From: Paenibacillus azoreducens
GTDB lineage: Bacteria; Bacillota; Bacilli; Paenibacillales; Paenibacillaceae
Length of the DNA: 64,000 nt
Reading direction: 5' to 3'
Assembly: GCF_021654775.1 (NCBI RefSeq)
Contig: NZ_AP025343.1
Location: 2,757,501-2,821,500 of the forward strand
Shown: piece after piece, positions 27,538-37,005 of the stretch
Layout: the number at the start of each line of letters is the position of its first letter
Position numbering within the stretch: the stretch's first letter is position 1
The notes under the pieces: model-generated
Databases searched by the model: none
The model's input: only the letters and a program-made list of their open reading frames with translations
What the model was told of the DNA's origin: nothing
Program-made: the position numbers and the translations under genes

Positions 27538-28716
27538 TTGAGTAAAAACGTTTCAAACATAATGAAATCACATCCATTGCAAACATGTATTGATGAAGTA
27601 ATCGAACGTACGATTTCCGATAAAAGGTTGGTCGGGGCTGTCATTAAAGTGGCGATTCATGGGAAAGAGTATTATAGCCGCGCTGTAGGTTATGCAGACC
27701 GCGAGAAAAACCGCCCAATGCAAGAGAATACTTTGTTCCGGCTTGCTTCCGTATCCAAACCGATTGTATCGACGGCAGCGCTTGTACTCGTGTCGCAAGG
27801 CCGACTTCATCTGGATGATCCCGTGGATAAATGGCTGCCTGATTTTCGTCCCCGTTTGCAGAGTGGTGAGCCCGCAACCGTGACCATTAAAAATTTGTTG
27901 ACCCACACGGCTGGGTTGACCTACCGTTTCTTCCAGAAGGAACAAGACTCGTATGAGCGGGCCGGCGTATCGGATGGAATGGACCAAACCGATATCACCC
28001 TGGAAGAAAATCTGCGTCGGATTGCTTCCGTACCGCTTCTTTACACGCCGGGCACGGAGTGGAAATACTCCATTGCTACAGATGTGTTGGGTGCAGTGAT
28101 CGCCAAGGCTGCAGGAACAACATTAAGCGAAGCTGTACGTTCTTTAGTGACCGAACCGCTTGGCATGCAGGATACGGGTTTTAAAACCGTTGATCCGGAG
28201 CGGCTGTCCGCGGCTTATACAAATGATACGCCTGAGCCGCGTCGCTTGCGGGATGATTTTGATACGATTCCGTTTGTGGAAGGTACGGCCGGCTTCCGGC
28301 TTTCTCCTGCACGGGCACTTGATGATCAGGCTTATCAGTCGGGTGGTGCAGGTATGGTTGGGAGTGCAGGAGACTTTCTGCAACTGCTTGAAACGCTGCG
28401 GAAGGGTGGGTTGCCGCTGCTGCCGGAAAGCTGGGTTCATGAAATGACGACCAATCAGATCGGTGATCTTCCTATGGCTTATTGGCCGGGACGAGGGTTC
28501 GGCCTCGGCTTTACGCTGCTAAAGGATCCGGTTGCAGCAGCAACGTCCGAATCGCCGGGTACCTGGCGCATGGGGGGGACCTATGGTCATTCGTGGTTCG
28601 TCGATCCAGCAAAGCAGATCAGCGTGGTGGCATTTACCAATACTGCCCTGGAAGGGATGTCAGGTCAATTCACGGTAGACCTATGTGAAGCCATTTACGA
28701 AGGGATCAGGAACTGA
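27538..28716 (+). CDS. Serine hydrolase, class C beta-lactamase/PBP4* family
   Basis: 392 residues, TTG start after AGAGAGGGTG. The active-site SVSK motif is at about 71-74 (FRLASVSKP), the Tyr motif in WKYSIATDVLG near 182, and a late GHSWF/HTG-like segment near 351. There is no signal peptide, so it is probably a cytoplasmic esterase or peptidase rather than a true beta-lactamase. It is flanked by two copies of the same terminator-containing sequence, which suggests it was inserted as a unit by recombination. Confidence 0.82.
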   Translation: MSKNVSNIMKSHPLQTCIDEVIERTISDKRLVGAVIKVAIHGKEYYSRAVGYADREKNRPMQENTLFRLASVSKPIVSTAALVLVSQGRLHLDDPVDKWLPDFRPRLQSGEPATVTIKNLLTHTAGLTYRFFQKEQDSYERAGVSDGMDQTDITLEENLRRIASVPLLYTPGTEWKYSIATDVLGAVIAKAAGTTLSEAVRSLVTEPLGMQDTGFKTVDPERLSAAYTNDTPEPRRLRDDFDTIPFVEGTAGFRLSPARALDDQAYQSGGAGMVGSAGDFLQLLETLRKGGLPLLPESWVHEMTTNQIGDLPMAYWPGRGFGLGFTLLKDPVAAATSESPGTWRMGGTYGHSWFVDPAKQISVVAFTNTALEGMSGQFTVDLCEAIYEGIRN

Positions 28717-29123
28717 AAGCAAGAGGGTTCATCTGAAAAACCAAGCCTTGAGGTTCTTTCGAGTTTGGATATTGTGCTTACCGAAGCTTATTGCGTTCGC
28801 CGCAGCCTGGGTGAGCAGGAGAGCATGATTTCCCTTCCAAGAAGCGATAAACCAATACGGACATAGGGGCTGCGAAGGGAATCCGGTTTACTGCCGGATT
28901 CCCTTCTTTTTTATTTCTCACTAATACCGGTTGGCAATACTTGCGTATCTTCAGGGCTGGACATGAGAAATTGATGATCGATTGGGGATGACATCACAAA
29001 GCTCGCCAAGCTGTTCGATGATCTGGCATGTTATAATGAGCTAAAAGACAAGCTTTTAAAAGCGAGATCGAGTTGGCGAAGCTGTCAGGAAAAAGATCGG
29101 ATGATAAGAAAGGAGGGGATGTT
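28717..29123. other. Gap with duplicated terminator
   Basis: 28875-28913 repeats the terminator region of 27190-27250. No complete gene is present. The stretch 28960-29110 has coding-like composition but no frame that I could identify with confidence; it may be a remnant. Confidence 0.5.
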
Positions 29124-30086
29124 ATGTCAAAAAATGATAATATGCTGGCAATTCTTTGGATGCTGAATTCAGGAGCCAAGATAACCGCGAAACAAATAGC
29201 GGAAAGGTTAGAGATAAACGTACGAACTGTTTACCGTTATATCGATTCGCTTTGCGCCAGCGGAGTACCTATCGTATCCGATGCAGGTCAGAATGGCGGG
29301 TACAGTTTGCTAGACAATTTCATCAGTGCGCCTTTATTTTTCAATATTGAAGAACAAAAAGCGCTACTTCATGCTGCCGTATTTGCAAAAGAAGCAGGGT
29401 ATCCTTTTAGTGAAGCTTTAAGCAGAGCAACTGAAAAATTGAAAATGTATTCCAATCGGGAGCAGGAGGATATTCTCAATCGCCATTTAGCCGGCTTCGA
29501 AGTGATAAACCGAGATATTTCCCCTTCTGTGAAGACGATATTGGAAGAATTGGAGCTGGCTGTAGCAAATGAATACTCGGTAGAAATTGAATACCGCACA
29601 AAGCATGAAGAACAACCCAGGCCAAGGGTGATTGACCCTTATGGAATGTTTTATTGGAACAATAAATGGTATGCGATTGGATTTTGCCATCTGCGGAATG
29701 AGCTCCGCAGCTTCCGGGCTGAACGGATTTTACATATAAAGCAAACGCAATGGATGTTTAAACGACCTGAAGCCTTTTCTGCCAAAGCATTTTTTTTGCA
29801 AAATCTTTTGCCTGACCTGGCGGGTAACGATGAGTTGATTTCATTAATTATCCAGGGCAGGTCAGAGGCTTTGGATGACTTGTGCATTCATTGGTTTTTA
29901 GGTCATCATCTGCAAGAGAGGACTTCAAATCAAGCTGTCTTTTTACTTGATGAAAGAGTAATTCATGCATATGTACCCAATTTTCTCTTATCTTACGGAA
30001 AAGCCATTCAAGTAATCGAACCGCAGAGCTTGAAGGCAAAACTTGTCGATGTTGCATCAGAGTTAACGGAATATTATAAAATGTAA
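29124..30086 (+). CDS. WYL-domain transcriptional regulator
   Basis: 320 residues. The N-terminal winged helix (about 5-60) has ILWMLNSGAKITAKQIAERL followed by INVRTVYRYIDSLCASGVP, the DeoR/YafY type. The WYL domain (about 140-225) has NEYSVEIEYR, the DPYGMFYWNNKWYAIGFC segment and FRAERI. A C-terminal WCX-like extension follows. WYL proteins often sense nucleic-acid or nucleotide ligands. The start is the ATG after GGAGGGG; the frame extends 17 codons upstream without support. It probably regulates the PfpI-like gene downstream. Confidence 0.87.
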   Translation: MSKNDNMLAILWMLNSGAKITAKQIAERLEINVRTVYRYIDSLCASGVPIVSDAGQNGGYSLLDNFISAPLFFNIEEQKALLHAAVFAKEAGYPFSEALSRATEKLKMYSNREQEDILNRHLAGFEVINRDISPSVKTILEELELAVANEYSVEIEYRTKHEEQPRPRVIDPYGMFYWNNKWYAIGFCHLRNELRSFRAERILHIKQTQWMFKRPEAFSAKAFFLQNLLPDLAGNDELISLIIQGRSEALDDLCIHWFLGHHLQERTSNQAVFLLDERVIHAYVPNFLLSYGKAIQVIEPQSLKAKLVDVASELTEYYKM

Positions 30087-30124
30087 CAGCTTCACTGACA
30101 GCGGTTGTCAGTGAAGCTGTTTTA
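30085..30124 (+). terminator. Terminator after WYL regulator
   Basis: A very stable hairpin: ACAGCTTCACTGACA and TGTCAGTGAAGCTGT arms around GCGGT, then TTTA. Confidence 0.85.
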
Positions 30125-30193
30125 TAATGGGGGAAATCATCGATCCCAATGAATGATGAAAGATTGATTACTAAAAAGTTGGAGGACATGCAA

Positions 30194-30820
30194 ATGAATA
30201 ATACGGTGTATCTCTATGTATTTGATACGATGGCAGATTGGGAAATAGGTTACTTAACTGCCGAACTGAATTCGGGAAGGTATTATAAGAAAGGGCTGGC
30301 ACCATCCAAAATAGTTACGGTGGGAAATGAAAAGACTCCTGTTACTACAAAGGGAGGCTTGAAAATTTTGCCTGATACGAGACTGGATGAGTGCAGCATG
30401 AATAACGCAGATGCACTGATTCTACCGGGTGGAGATACGTGGACAGAAACAATTCATGAGCCTATATTAAAAATTGCAGAGCAGTGTTTAAAAGGAAATA
30501 TTCCCGTTGCGGCAATTTGTGGGGCTACCATAGGGCTTGCTCAGAAAGGATTGCTGGATACGCGTTGGCATACGAGCAACGACTTGGAATACCTTAAAAT
30601 GATATGTCCTGCCTATACCGGAGAAAAGTATTACCAGAAGGAGTCTGCCGTAACTGCCGGAAAACTGATAACGGCTTCCGGAGTCGCTCCATTGGAATTT
30701 GCTTTACATGTCTTGAAGACCCTAGACGTATTTGCACCACAAACATTAAACGCCTGGTACAATCTTAATAAAACTCATGAGCCTAAATATTTCTACGAGT
30801 TGATGAATGCAATCCAATGA
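30194..30820 (+). CDS. DJ-1/PfpI-family type 1 glutamine amidotransferase-like protein
   Basis: 208 residues with the flavodoxin-like fold of the DJ-1/PfpI superfamily. The nucleophile elbow is AAICGAT (Cys near 109), with ADALILPGGDTW near 74 upstream and the helper His in the THEPKYF/ASGVAPLEF region uncertain. Homologues annotated as glutamine amidotransferases or protease-like proteins have unknown substrates. I pick the second ATG, 8 bases after TTGGAGG. Confidence 0.8.
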   Translation: MNNTVYLYVFDTMADWEIGYLTAELNSGRYYKKGLAPSKIVTVGNEKTPVTTKGGLKILPDTRLDECSMNNADALILPGGDTWTETIHEPILKIAEQCLKGNIPVAAICGATIGLAQKGLLDTRWHTSNDLEYLKMICPAYTGEKYYQKESAVTAGKLITASGVAPLEFALHVLKTLDVFAPQTLNAWYNLNKTHEPKYFYELMNAIQ

Positions 30821-30924
30821 AGGCATGCTTCATAATGCCGCCAATTTATCCTCTCCGCTGAAATAAAGGACAGAATTGTTTCAGCTTGAACCACATGGTA
30901 AAATGTAGCGCAAGGAGGGACTTT

Positions 30925-31196
30925 ATGGGTTCTCGGTCACGTTTTTGTTTTGTACCTGGGACGATCCTATTGCCGGAAGCCCGTTATTAACCGGTGTTCA
31001 CTTAAAGAACAAAGAAACCAATGATGTTGTAAATTATAATTTACATTATCCAAAAACGATTAGGAATTTCATTTTGTATGGTTTGAATAATGGATGGACA
31101 GGACATAACATTATAGAATTTCAAGACGGACTCGAAATCATGAGTAAGATAGGATACGACGTGTCACGGATTAAATATTCAGAGTGTTCGAATTAA
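30925..31196 (+). pseudogene. Small ORF with a probable one-base frameshift
   Basis: AAGGAGGG followed by ATG at 30925 opens a frame that stops after 21 codons. Adding one T to the TTTTT run near 30942 would join it to an 83-codon frame ending at 31196 (VHLKNKETNDVVNYNLHYP, then KTIRNFILYGLNNGWTG). I do not recognise the product. Either a decayed gene or a homopolymer sequencing error. Confidence 0.4.
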
Positions 31197-31216
31197 TGAG
31201 AAAGGAGCATTTCCCA

Positions 31217-31672
31217 ATGAACATACGCAAAGCCAAAATCGATGAAGCCGGTTATTTAAGCGACCTTTCATTCCGATCAAAAGCCTATTGGGGTTATAGC
31301 GATGACTTTATGGAAGCCTGCCGGGAGGTTTTGACGGTTTCGCCTGATGATATTTCGTCTTCTTTGGTGTTTGTGATAGAGGATGGCGGTACCATCAAAG
31401 GTTTTATAGGGCTGGAACTTGAGAATGACTTCTGTTTGGTTAGTAATCTCTTTATTGATCCTGATGGAATTGGCAAAGGGTACGGAAGAGCGTTATGGCA
31501 GCATATGCTTGAGGTTGTGAAGGGTCTGAACGTTCGCACTGTTCAAATCCATAGTGATCCGCATGCGGAAAAATTTTACTTGGCGATGGGAGCGAAACGG
31601 ATCGGGGAAGTAGAATCGAATGTTTTTGAGGACAGGAAGCTGCCTTTGATGGAGGTTGAGCTTATTCGATAA
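31217..31672 (+). CDS. GNAT-family N-acetyltransferase
   Basis: 151 residues, starting MNIRKAKIDEAGYLSDLSFRS. The acetyl-CoA-binding segment is LFIDPDGIGKGYGRALWQHM (an R/QxxGxG/A-type loop), followed by the VRTVQIHSDPHAEKFYLAMGAKR element typical of GNAT C-termini. Substrate unknown. The ATG follows AAAGGAGC with good spacing. Confidence 0.85.
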   Translation: MNIRKAKIDEAGYLSDLSFRSKAYWGYSDDFMEACREVLTVSPDDISSSLVFVIEDGGTIKGFIGLELENDFCLVSNLFIDPDGIGKGYGRALWQHMLEVVKGLNVRTVQIHSDPHAEKFYLAMGAKRIGEVESNVFEDRKLPLMEVELIR

Positions 31673-32005
31673 ATTCAAAAGCTTCGGCTAATATTTAGAT
31701 CATAGTCAATTAAATTCATTGGGGCAGTTTTGGACATGGGTTCCAACGGTTATTTGTACGCTTTCCATGAGATAGTTTCAGAAAGTTCACCCAATTTTGA
31801 TTTTTATTAAAAAGGTTATAAAGAGTGACGTTCGGATGAGGTTATCCGGGCGTTTTTTGTCGTTATGTAAGCTAAAATATGAGTATTTTCCTGCTAATTC
31901 GAGCGCATTCTCTTTTTCTAGTGCCATTTCCCTATATCCAGTACTTTACAAATAGTAGAATATATATAATAATTAACATTAATATCATATCTTGCGAGGT
32001 GCTGT
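31673..32005. other. Gap with terminator 31828-31858
   Basis: CGTTCGGAT and ATCCGGGCG arms (with G-T pairs) around GAGGTT, then TTTTTT, form a terminator for the acetyltransferase gene. An A+T-rich stretch (31960-31990, ATATATAATAATTAAC) is a likely promoter for the ketosynthase gene. No gene is present. Confidence 0.6.
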
Positions 32006-33127
32006 ATGAATACGGTCTATATTACGAGTATAGGTAAATTCCTCCCTGGCAGTCCTGTTGGTAATGATGAAATGGAAGATTATCTCGGCAAAGTTGGAGG
32101 CAAATCTTCCAAAAGCAAGCGAATCATTCTTGAGAAGAATCAAATTCGGAATCGCTATTATGCCATGGATAAAGAGCAGAAGAGTTTATACAGCAACGCA
32201 GAGATGGCTGCTTTAGCAATACGCGACGCCTTGGACCGAAACGGGGATGTAGCGGCCGAAGATATTGGGTTTCTTGCGACGGGGTCAATGAGTCCTGATT
32301 TGCTTTTGCCTGGCTTTGCCAGTATGGTGCATGCGGAGACGGGTCTGCCTGTCATGGAAATTTCATCGCATGCTGGGTTATGCGCAAGCGGAATGCATGC
32401 ATTTAAAAATGCTTTTTTACATATCAAAACCGGTGAGCATAAAGCAGCGATCGCTTGCGCTAGCGAGTTTGTAAGCCGCGAATTCAAACACACGAAATAC
32501 GAAGCGCAGGGTATTGAGCGGGTCCCTTTTGAAACGGATTTTTTGCGATTTATGCTTTCGGATGGAGCGGGTGCGGCCATTTTGCAAAATACTCCTTCCC
32601 GCGAGGGACAATCTTTACGTATTGAATGGATCGATAACAAGTCGTATGCGAATGAATACGATACTTGCATGTATACGGGAATGAGCAAAGAAGACGGGAT
32701 TCCTTCCTGGCTTGATTATCCATCCATTCATGAAGCGGCGGATCATGGTGCCCTTAATCTTAAACAGGACGTTAGGCTGGTTAATGAAATAGCAAAGCTA
32801 GGAGTAAGGCGTTTTCTGGAGCTTGCAGATGAAGGCCGGATCAATCCCGATGCGATCGATTGGATGGTTTGCCATTATTCATCGCATTATTTCAAGGATG
32901 AAATATTCCGGTTATTGAGATTAAGCAATGTAACAATCCAGGAAGAGAAATGGTTTACGAATTTATATACGAAGGGTAATACGGCAGCGGCATCGATTTT
33001 TATTATGATGGAAGAATTACTGAATACGGGACAGCTTTTCGAAGGTCAGCAGGTATTGTGCATCGTTCCCGAAAGCGGTAGATTCCAAACCTCTTTTATG
33101 CTGCTGACAGTCGTGGGTCCTTCTTAA
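32006..33127 (+). CDS. DarB/StlD-like 3-oxoacyl-ACP synthase III family protein
   Basis: 373 residues of the thiolase superfamily. The active-site Cys is in SSHAGLCASGMHA (C126), with His in MVCHYSSHYF and Asn in YTKGNTAAAS. The N-terminus (FLPGSPVGNDEMEDYLGKV, then KSSKSKRIILEKNQIRNRYY) matches the DarB/StlD subgroup, which couples a beta-ketoacyl chain with a second acyl chain to build dialkylresorcinols or cyclohexanediones, better than it matches FabH. No DarA, carrier protein or reductase gene is nearby, so it is orphaned or borrows partners from elsewhere. Confidence 0.8.
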   Translation: MNTVYITSIGKFLPGSPVGNDEMEDYLGKVGGKSSKSKRIILEKNQIRNRYYAMDKEQKSLYSNAEMAALAIRDALDRNGDVAAEDIGFLATGSMSPDLLLPGFASMVHAETGLPVMEISSHAGLCASGMHAFKNAFLHIKTGEHKAAIACASEFVSREFKHTKYEAQGIERVPFETDFLRFMLSDGAGAAILQNTPSREGQSLRIEWIDNKSYANEYDTCMYTGMSKEDGIPSWLDYPSIHEAADHGALNLKQDVRLVNEIAKLGVRRFLELADEGRINPDAIDWMVCHYSSHYFKDEIFRLLRLSNVTIQEEKWFTNLYTKGNTAAASIFIMMEELLNTGQLFEGQQVLCIVPESGRFQTSFMLLTVVGPS

Positions 33128-33178
33128 GAAGTGCATGAATAAGCTGTATTTATCTTGCTAACAAAGGCGCGGATTTGA

Positions 33179-33754
33179 ATGTTCGCGTCTTTTTCGTTTT
33201 TTTATCGGGGGAAAGACAAAGGAGGTAAAGTGAGGGGAGTGAGCGAAGATATTACCCTTAGATCCTGCAGATATGAAACGAAAGGAGTATGGGATTGCAA
33301 ATACCAACGGATATATAACTCGGTACCCGCAATTAGGCCTGTTCCCGCCAAGATGCCGATGATCGATCAAAACTGCTATATCATGAATGAAAATCCCCAT
33401 GGTCTCCAAAAAGCAATCTTCCATCTGAAAGAAAAGCAATTGGATCTTCAAGTTATATATGGGGATGACCGGGATAACAATTTGCCGTTCGATTTTACAA
33501 GACCAATGCATGCCCAAGACGTCTTCAATAAGGATATATCCTTGCATCTGCAGGAGGTCGTTACTTATGCAGCTTGGCAGGATGAAAATACGTTACGACT
33601 GACTTTGTTCTATATCGAAACGCCATACACAGTTACATATACGATTATTTTCAAAAACGAGCTTATAGATTTTCAATTCAATATCAATGTATCTCTGAAC
33701 ATACCGGAGTATACAGCCATTGGAGAATTAATGAATGTTCAATCTAGATCGTAG
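33179..33754 (+). pseudogene. C-terminal remnant of a serine hydrolase-like protein
   Basis: The open frame begins inside a terminator-like hairpin (arms near 33165 and 33185) and has no good start. The encoded 150 residues at the end (for example VTYAAWQDENTLRLTLFYIE, then TPYTVTYTIIF) resemble the beta-rich C-terminal domain often attached to class C beta-lactamase-like hydrolases. The catalytic part is missing. It could instead be a stand-alone small protein from an internal ATG at 33358 or 33384. Confidence 0.45.
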
Positions 33755-33853
33755 TGCGTCTCATTCAATGAAATATGTGGTAATTTTTGATTATAATAAT
33801 ATCCCATTTCATGCCGCTATGGTATTTTTTTATATGAAAAGGGGGAGAAAAAG

Positions 33854-34396
33854 ATGAATATTTGGGAAGGCGATAAAGTCCGGTTGCGGCCGATTGCGGC
33901 CGATGATTGGAAGTTGTTCCATGAAAATGATCAGGATTCGGAGGGAGCGAGATTATCCGACGCCATATTCTTTCCGAGATCGGAAGATGGAACGAAGTCA
34001 TGGGCCGAAGAACAAGCTTCCAAGGGAGCGGACAGAGACAATATCATGCTGGCGATCGAGACCCTTGATGGCGAGCTCGTAGGCTGCATGAATTCACATG
34101 GTTGCGATCCCCGCAATGGAACATTTAAATATGGAGTGGCCGTTTTTCGCCAATATTGGCGGCATGGGTATGCATCGGATGCGGTGCGGATTTTGCTGCG
34201 ATACTTTTTTCATGAATTGAGGTATGAGAAAGCGAATGCGCATGTTTACGCTTTTAATGAAGGCTCGATCAAATTTCATGAGCGTCTTGGTTTTAAGCTG
34301 GAAGGAAAGCTGAGACATATGATTTATACCAATGGGCAGCATTATGACGAATACGTGTTTGGGTTATTAAAAAGCGAATTTGACGCATTCAAATAA
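33854..34396 (+). CDS. GNAT acetyltransferase, RimJ/RimL-like
   Basis: 180 residues beginning MNIWEGDKVRLRPIAADDW, the usual opening of RimJ/RimL-type enzymes. KYGVAVFRQYWRHGYASDAV carries the acetyl-CoA loop, and ANAHVYAFNEGSIKFHERLG the second signature. It probably acetylates a protein N-terminus or small amine; substrate unknown. A GGGGGAG ribosome site precedes it. Confidence 0.88.
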   Translation: MNIWEGDKVRLRPIAADDWKLFHENDQDSEGARLSDAIFFPRSEDGTKSWAEEQASKGADRDNIMLAIETLDGELVGCMNSHGCDPRNGTFKYGVAVFRQYWRHGYASDAVRILLRYFFHELRYEKANAHVYAFNEGSIKFHERLGFKLEGKLRHMIYTNGQHYDEYVFGLLKSEFDAFK

Positions 34397-34494
34397 TAAA
34401 TGTTCAAGGGGCAGCCGATTGCTGTCCTTTGCGCCAATTCTGGATGAGAAGATGTCTTAAAGTGGAGTTCATAACAAAGGCGGTGAGGTGGAAA

Positions 34495-35505
34495 GTGTCG
34501 ACAGAGATCTTTTTTTCCTCCAACAAATTAGGAACAATAACGGATAAGCAATTGCAGCTCGTGCTTGATCGGTTTCATTTAGGGGAACTGATAACTTCGG
34601 AAAAGACTGCAAACGGTGTAGGAAACCAGACATTGTTTATTTCTTCTACCGCTGGTGAGTATGTACTGAAAGGAAACCCGCTTTTTGCAGGACAGTTTAT
34701 TGAAGAGAAATTTTATGTTGACAATCTGCTTGAAATAACCAACCTTCCTGTGCCTTCCCCTTACCTCGTGGATGAATCCAAAGATATATTTGGTTGGAGT
34801 TATGCGATTATGCCCCGGCTTCAAGGCAGGCATTTGAACGAATCCGGATTTGCCGCAGCGCTTGGCAGGAAAGATCAAGAGCAAATTGCCGAATTGCTTG
34901 CCGTTACTATAAGTAAACTGCATCGTTGGAAAGTCGCCCAATATGGAGAATTTGACCCCGTAACGCAAAAGATCTGCCCATTTAAAGGTTCTTATAAAAC
35001 ATGGCTTTATAACAGAATCAGATTTTGGCTGAAGGATGCCAAGCAATATTCCGTTATCACTTCCACAGATATAGGGTGGGTAGAGCAGTTATTAACAGCT
35101 TCGGAACATGTCTTTCATTCCTTATCTTCGCCAACCTTTGTCATGGGGGATTTTAAACCAGATAATCTTTTGGTTCAGCAAGGCGGTGAAGGGTGGGAAA
35201 TTAGCGGTATTTTCGACTTTACAACCGGTTATTTTGGAGATGGAATAGCTGATCTGCCGAGATTTGTTGCCATGTATTTGGATGATGGAAAAGAAGCGCT
35301 GGCCAAGCTGTTTATTCGGACCTATTTACACTGTATGGAAGCAAAGGACGGCTTCGTGGAAAGATTCAGAGTTCATATGCTTCACCAGCGGGTGTTAGAT
35401 TGGGGATGCGCGAAAGCGACAAATGATGTCACGTGGGATCAGGACATGCCGTTTTCAACTTGGGCAGAGCGGTTTACAGATTTTACGGCGGAGTGGTTAA
35501 GCTAG
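34495..35505 (+). CDS. APH-type phosphotransferase, kinase fold
   Basis: 336 residues, read from a GTG after GGCGGTGAGG. The nucleotide lobe includes NGVGNQTLFISSTAGEYVLK, the catalytic loop is FVMGDFKPDNLLV and the metal site is ISGIFDFTTGYFGDG. The catalytic loop has GDFKPDN instead of the usual HGDxxxxN, so the His is replaced by Met (VMGD). This is common in the broader kinase-like family. Substrate unknown; antibiotic resistance should not be assumed. Confidence 0.8.
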   Translation: MSTEIFFSSNKLGTITDKQLQLVLDRFHLGELITSEKTANGVGNQTLFISSTAGEYVLKGNPLFAGQFIEEKFYVDNLLEITNLPVPSPYLVDESKDIFGWSYAIMPRLQGRHLNESGFAAALGRKDQEQIAELLAVTISKLHRWKVAQYGEFDPVTQKICPFKGSYKTWLYNRIRFWLKDAKQYSVITSTDIGWVEQLLTASEHVFHSLSSPTFVMGDFKPDNLLVQQGGEGWEISGIFDFTTGYFGDGIADLPRFVAMYLDDGKEALAKLFIRTYLHCMEAKDGFVERFRVHMLHQRVLDWGCAKATNDVTWDQDMPFSTWAERFTDFTAEWLS

Positions 35506-35621
35506 AGATGAGGCGGATAGTCAAAAATAAAATACATAATGCAGCCTTGAGCTGTTCGCTAGACATCCCTTAGCTTTTCTAGAATAATGGAATATACACT
35601 GCAAAAGTAGGAGGCCTATAC

Positions 35622-36533
35622 ATGATAAATTTGAACGAGCTGGAGCCTGGCATCCGAACTTTGGTAGCTCAATTTATCGAAGCGGGAAGACCCTCGGCCA
35701 GACAGAAAAGCTTTGAACAACGTCGCGAGGAGTATTTGAACTCGATTGATCTTGCCGGAGAAACTGTGCCTGTATGGAATATTAGCGATCGCGTGATAGA
35801 TGGTCTTACGTTTCGCATATATAAGTCGTCGGACCAAGTGAATCTTCCCATTCTGATTTTTTATCATGGTGGTTGTTTTGTTAGCGGCGATTTGGAAACT
35901 CATGACCGGCAATTACGTCAGATCGCCAACGAGAGTCAATCCCTTGTGATTGCAGTTGATTACCGTCTGGCTCCTGAGCATGTTTATCCCGCTGCCCACG
36001 ACGATGCGTTTAAGGCTGCTCAGATTGTGCATGCAAATGCCTCAGCATGGGGCGGGGATCCGGATAATATTACAATTGCGGGTGACAGTGCGGGCGGACA
36101 TCTTGCCCTTATTACTTGCCTTCGACTTAAAGCGCAAGGACAGTGGCTGCCCCGGCGGCAAATTCTTGTTTATCCGATGCTGGACGCTAACGGCTCAAGC
36201 GATAGTTATCAGAAAAATGGCGATGATTATGTGATTACCCGGGACATGCTGCTCAGCGGCTTTGAAGCCTATTTATCTAAGCTATCTTTTGATCATCCGG
36301 AAGCCAGTCCATTGTATCGGGATGATTTCGCGGGACTTCCTGAAACGCATATTTTGACTGCGGAATTTGATCCTCTCGTTGATGAAGGCGAAGTTTTGTA
36401 CCGCCGCTTGCTGGAAGCAGGCGTGGACGCACAATGCCGGCGCTACCTTGGGGTAAACCACGGTTTCATCCAATTGGGCGGCATCAGTCCAGCTGGTAGG
36501 AAAGCTATTACGGATATCGCATCTATTTTATAA
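35622..36533 (+). CDS. Alpha/beta hydrolase, HSL-family esterase/lipase
   Basis: 303 residues with the hormone-sensitive-lipase oxyanion motif FYHGGCFVSGD near 81, the nucleophile elbow GDSAGGH near 152, Asp in EFDPLVDEG near 248 and His in NHGFIQ near 280. All catalytic elements are intact. It probably hydrolyses short-chain esters in the cytoplasm. AGGAGG precedes the ATG; a terminator follows. Confidence 0.9.
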   Translation: MINLNELEPGIRTLVAQFIEAGRPSARQKSFEQRREEYLNSIDLAGETVPVWNISDRVIDGLTFRIYKSSDQVNLPILIFYHGGCFVSGDLETHDRQLRQIANESQSLVIAVDYRLAPEHVYPAAHDDAFKAAQIVHANASAWGGDPDNITIAGDSAGGHLALITCLRLKAQGQWLPRRQILVYPMLDANGSSDSYQKNGDDYVITRDMLLSGFEAYLSKLSFDHPEASPLYRDDFAGLPETHILTAEFDPLVDEGEVLYRRLLEAGVDAQCRRYLGVNHGFIQLGGISPAGRKAITDIASIL

Positions 36534-37005
36534 TAGTGACGAGCACATATACAGCAACCAAAGTCCGCGAAAAACGCGGGCTTTTTTTTGATATCGGCAA
36601 GTCTTTCGGGTAACGACCCATTATTCAATCCTTTTGTTGACAATTCATGACTGCTCCAGTAATATCTAATTTAACGAACATCTAATTTGATGAATATCTA
36701 ATTTAATAAAGGTTCAACATAAAATTAGTACTTGGCAAGAAGCAAAGGTAGCGGAGGGGACGGAATCGATTCTTACGAAGCGGCAGCGTTCGCCTAAAAG
36801 CTTTCCGCAGGAAAGCTAGCTTCGAAAGCATCCGCTTTGTCTCCGTATTTCTACCTTTTTGAAAATATAATCATAGAAATTTGGAGACAACAGCGATCGG
36901 AAGAACGATCCGGAGCCGCAGCGGTCAATTTGCTTCATATCAAGAACTAATTCCGGTTTTGAGCCTAGATAAAATCTGAATTTATTTAGAGAAGGAGATT
37001 TTGAG
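36534..37005. other. Gap with terminator and inverted-repeat segments
   Basis: 36561-36589 is a terminator (AAGTCCGCG / CGCGGGCTT, then T8). 36740-36920 contains hairpin-forming pieces such as AAAGCTTTCCGCAGGAAAGC and GCGATCGGAAGAACGATCCG, typical of a dispersed intergenic repeat, but no second copy occurs in this window. TCTAATTTAACGAACATCTA and ATCTAATTTGATGAATATC near 36663-36705 are short direct repeats. No gene. Confidence 0.55.

Noticed and set aside
34495..35505. Calling the phosphotransferases (34.5 and 49.3 kb) antibiotic-resistance genes
   Set aside because: Only the kinase-like fold is visible; substrate cannot be inferred.
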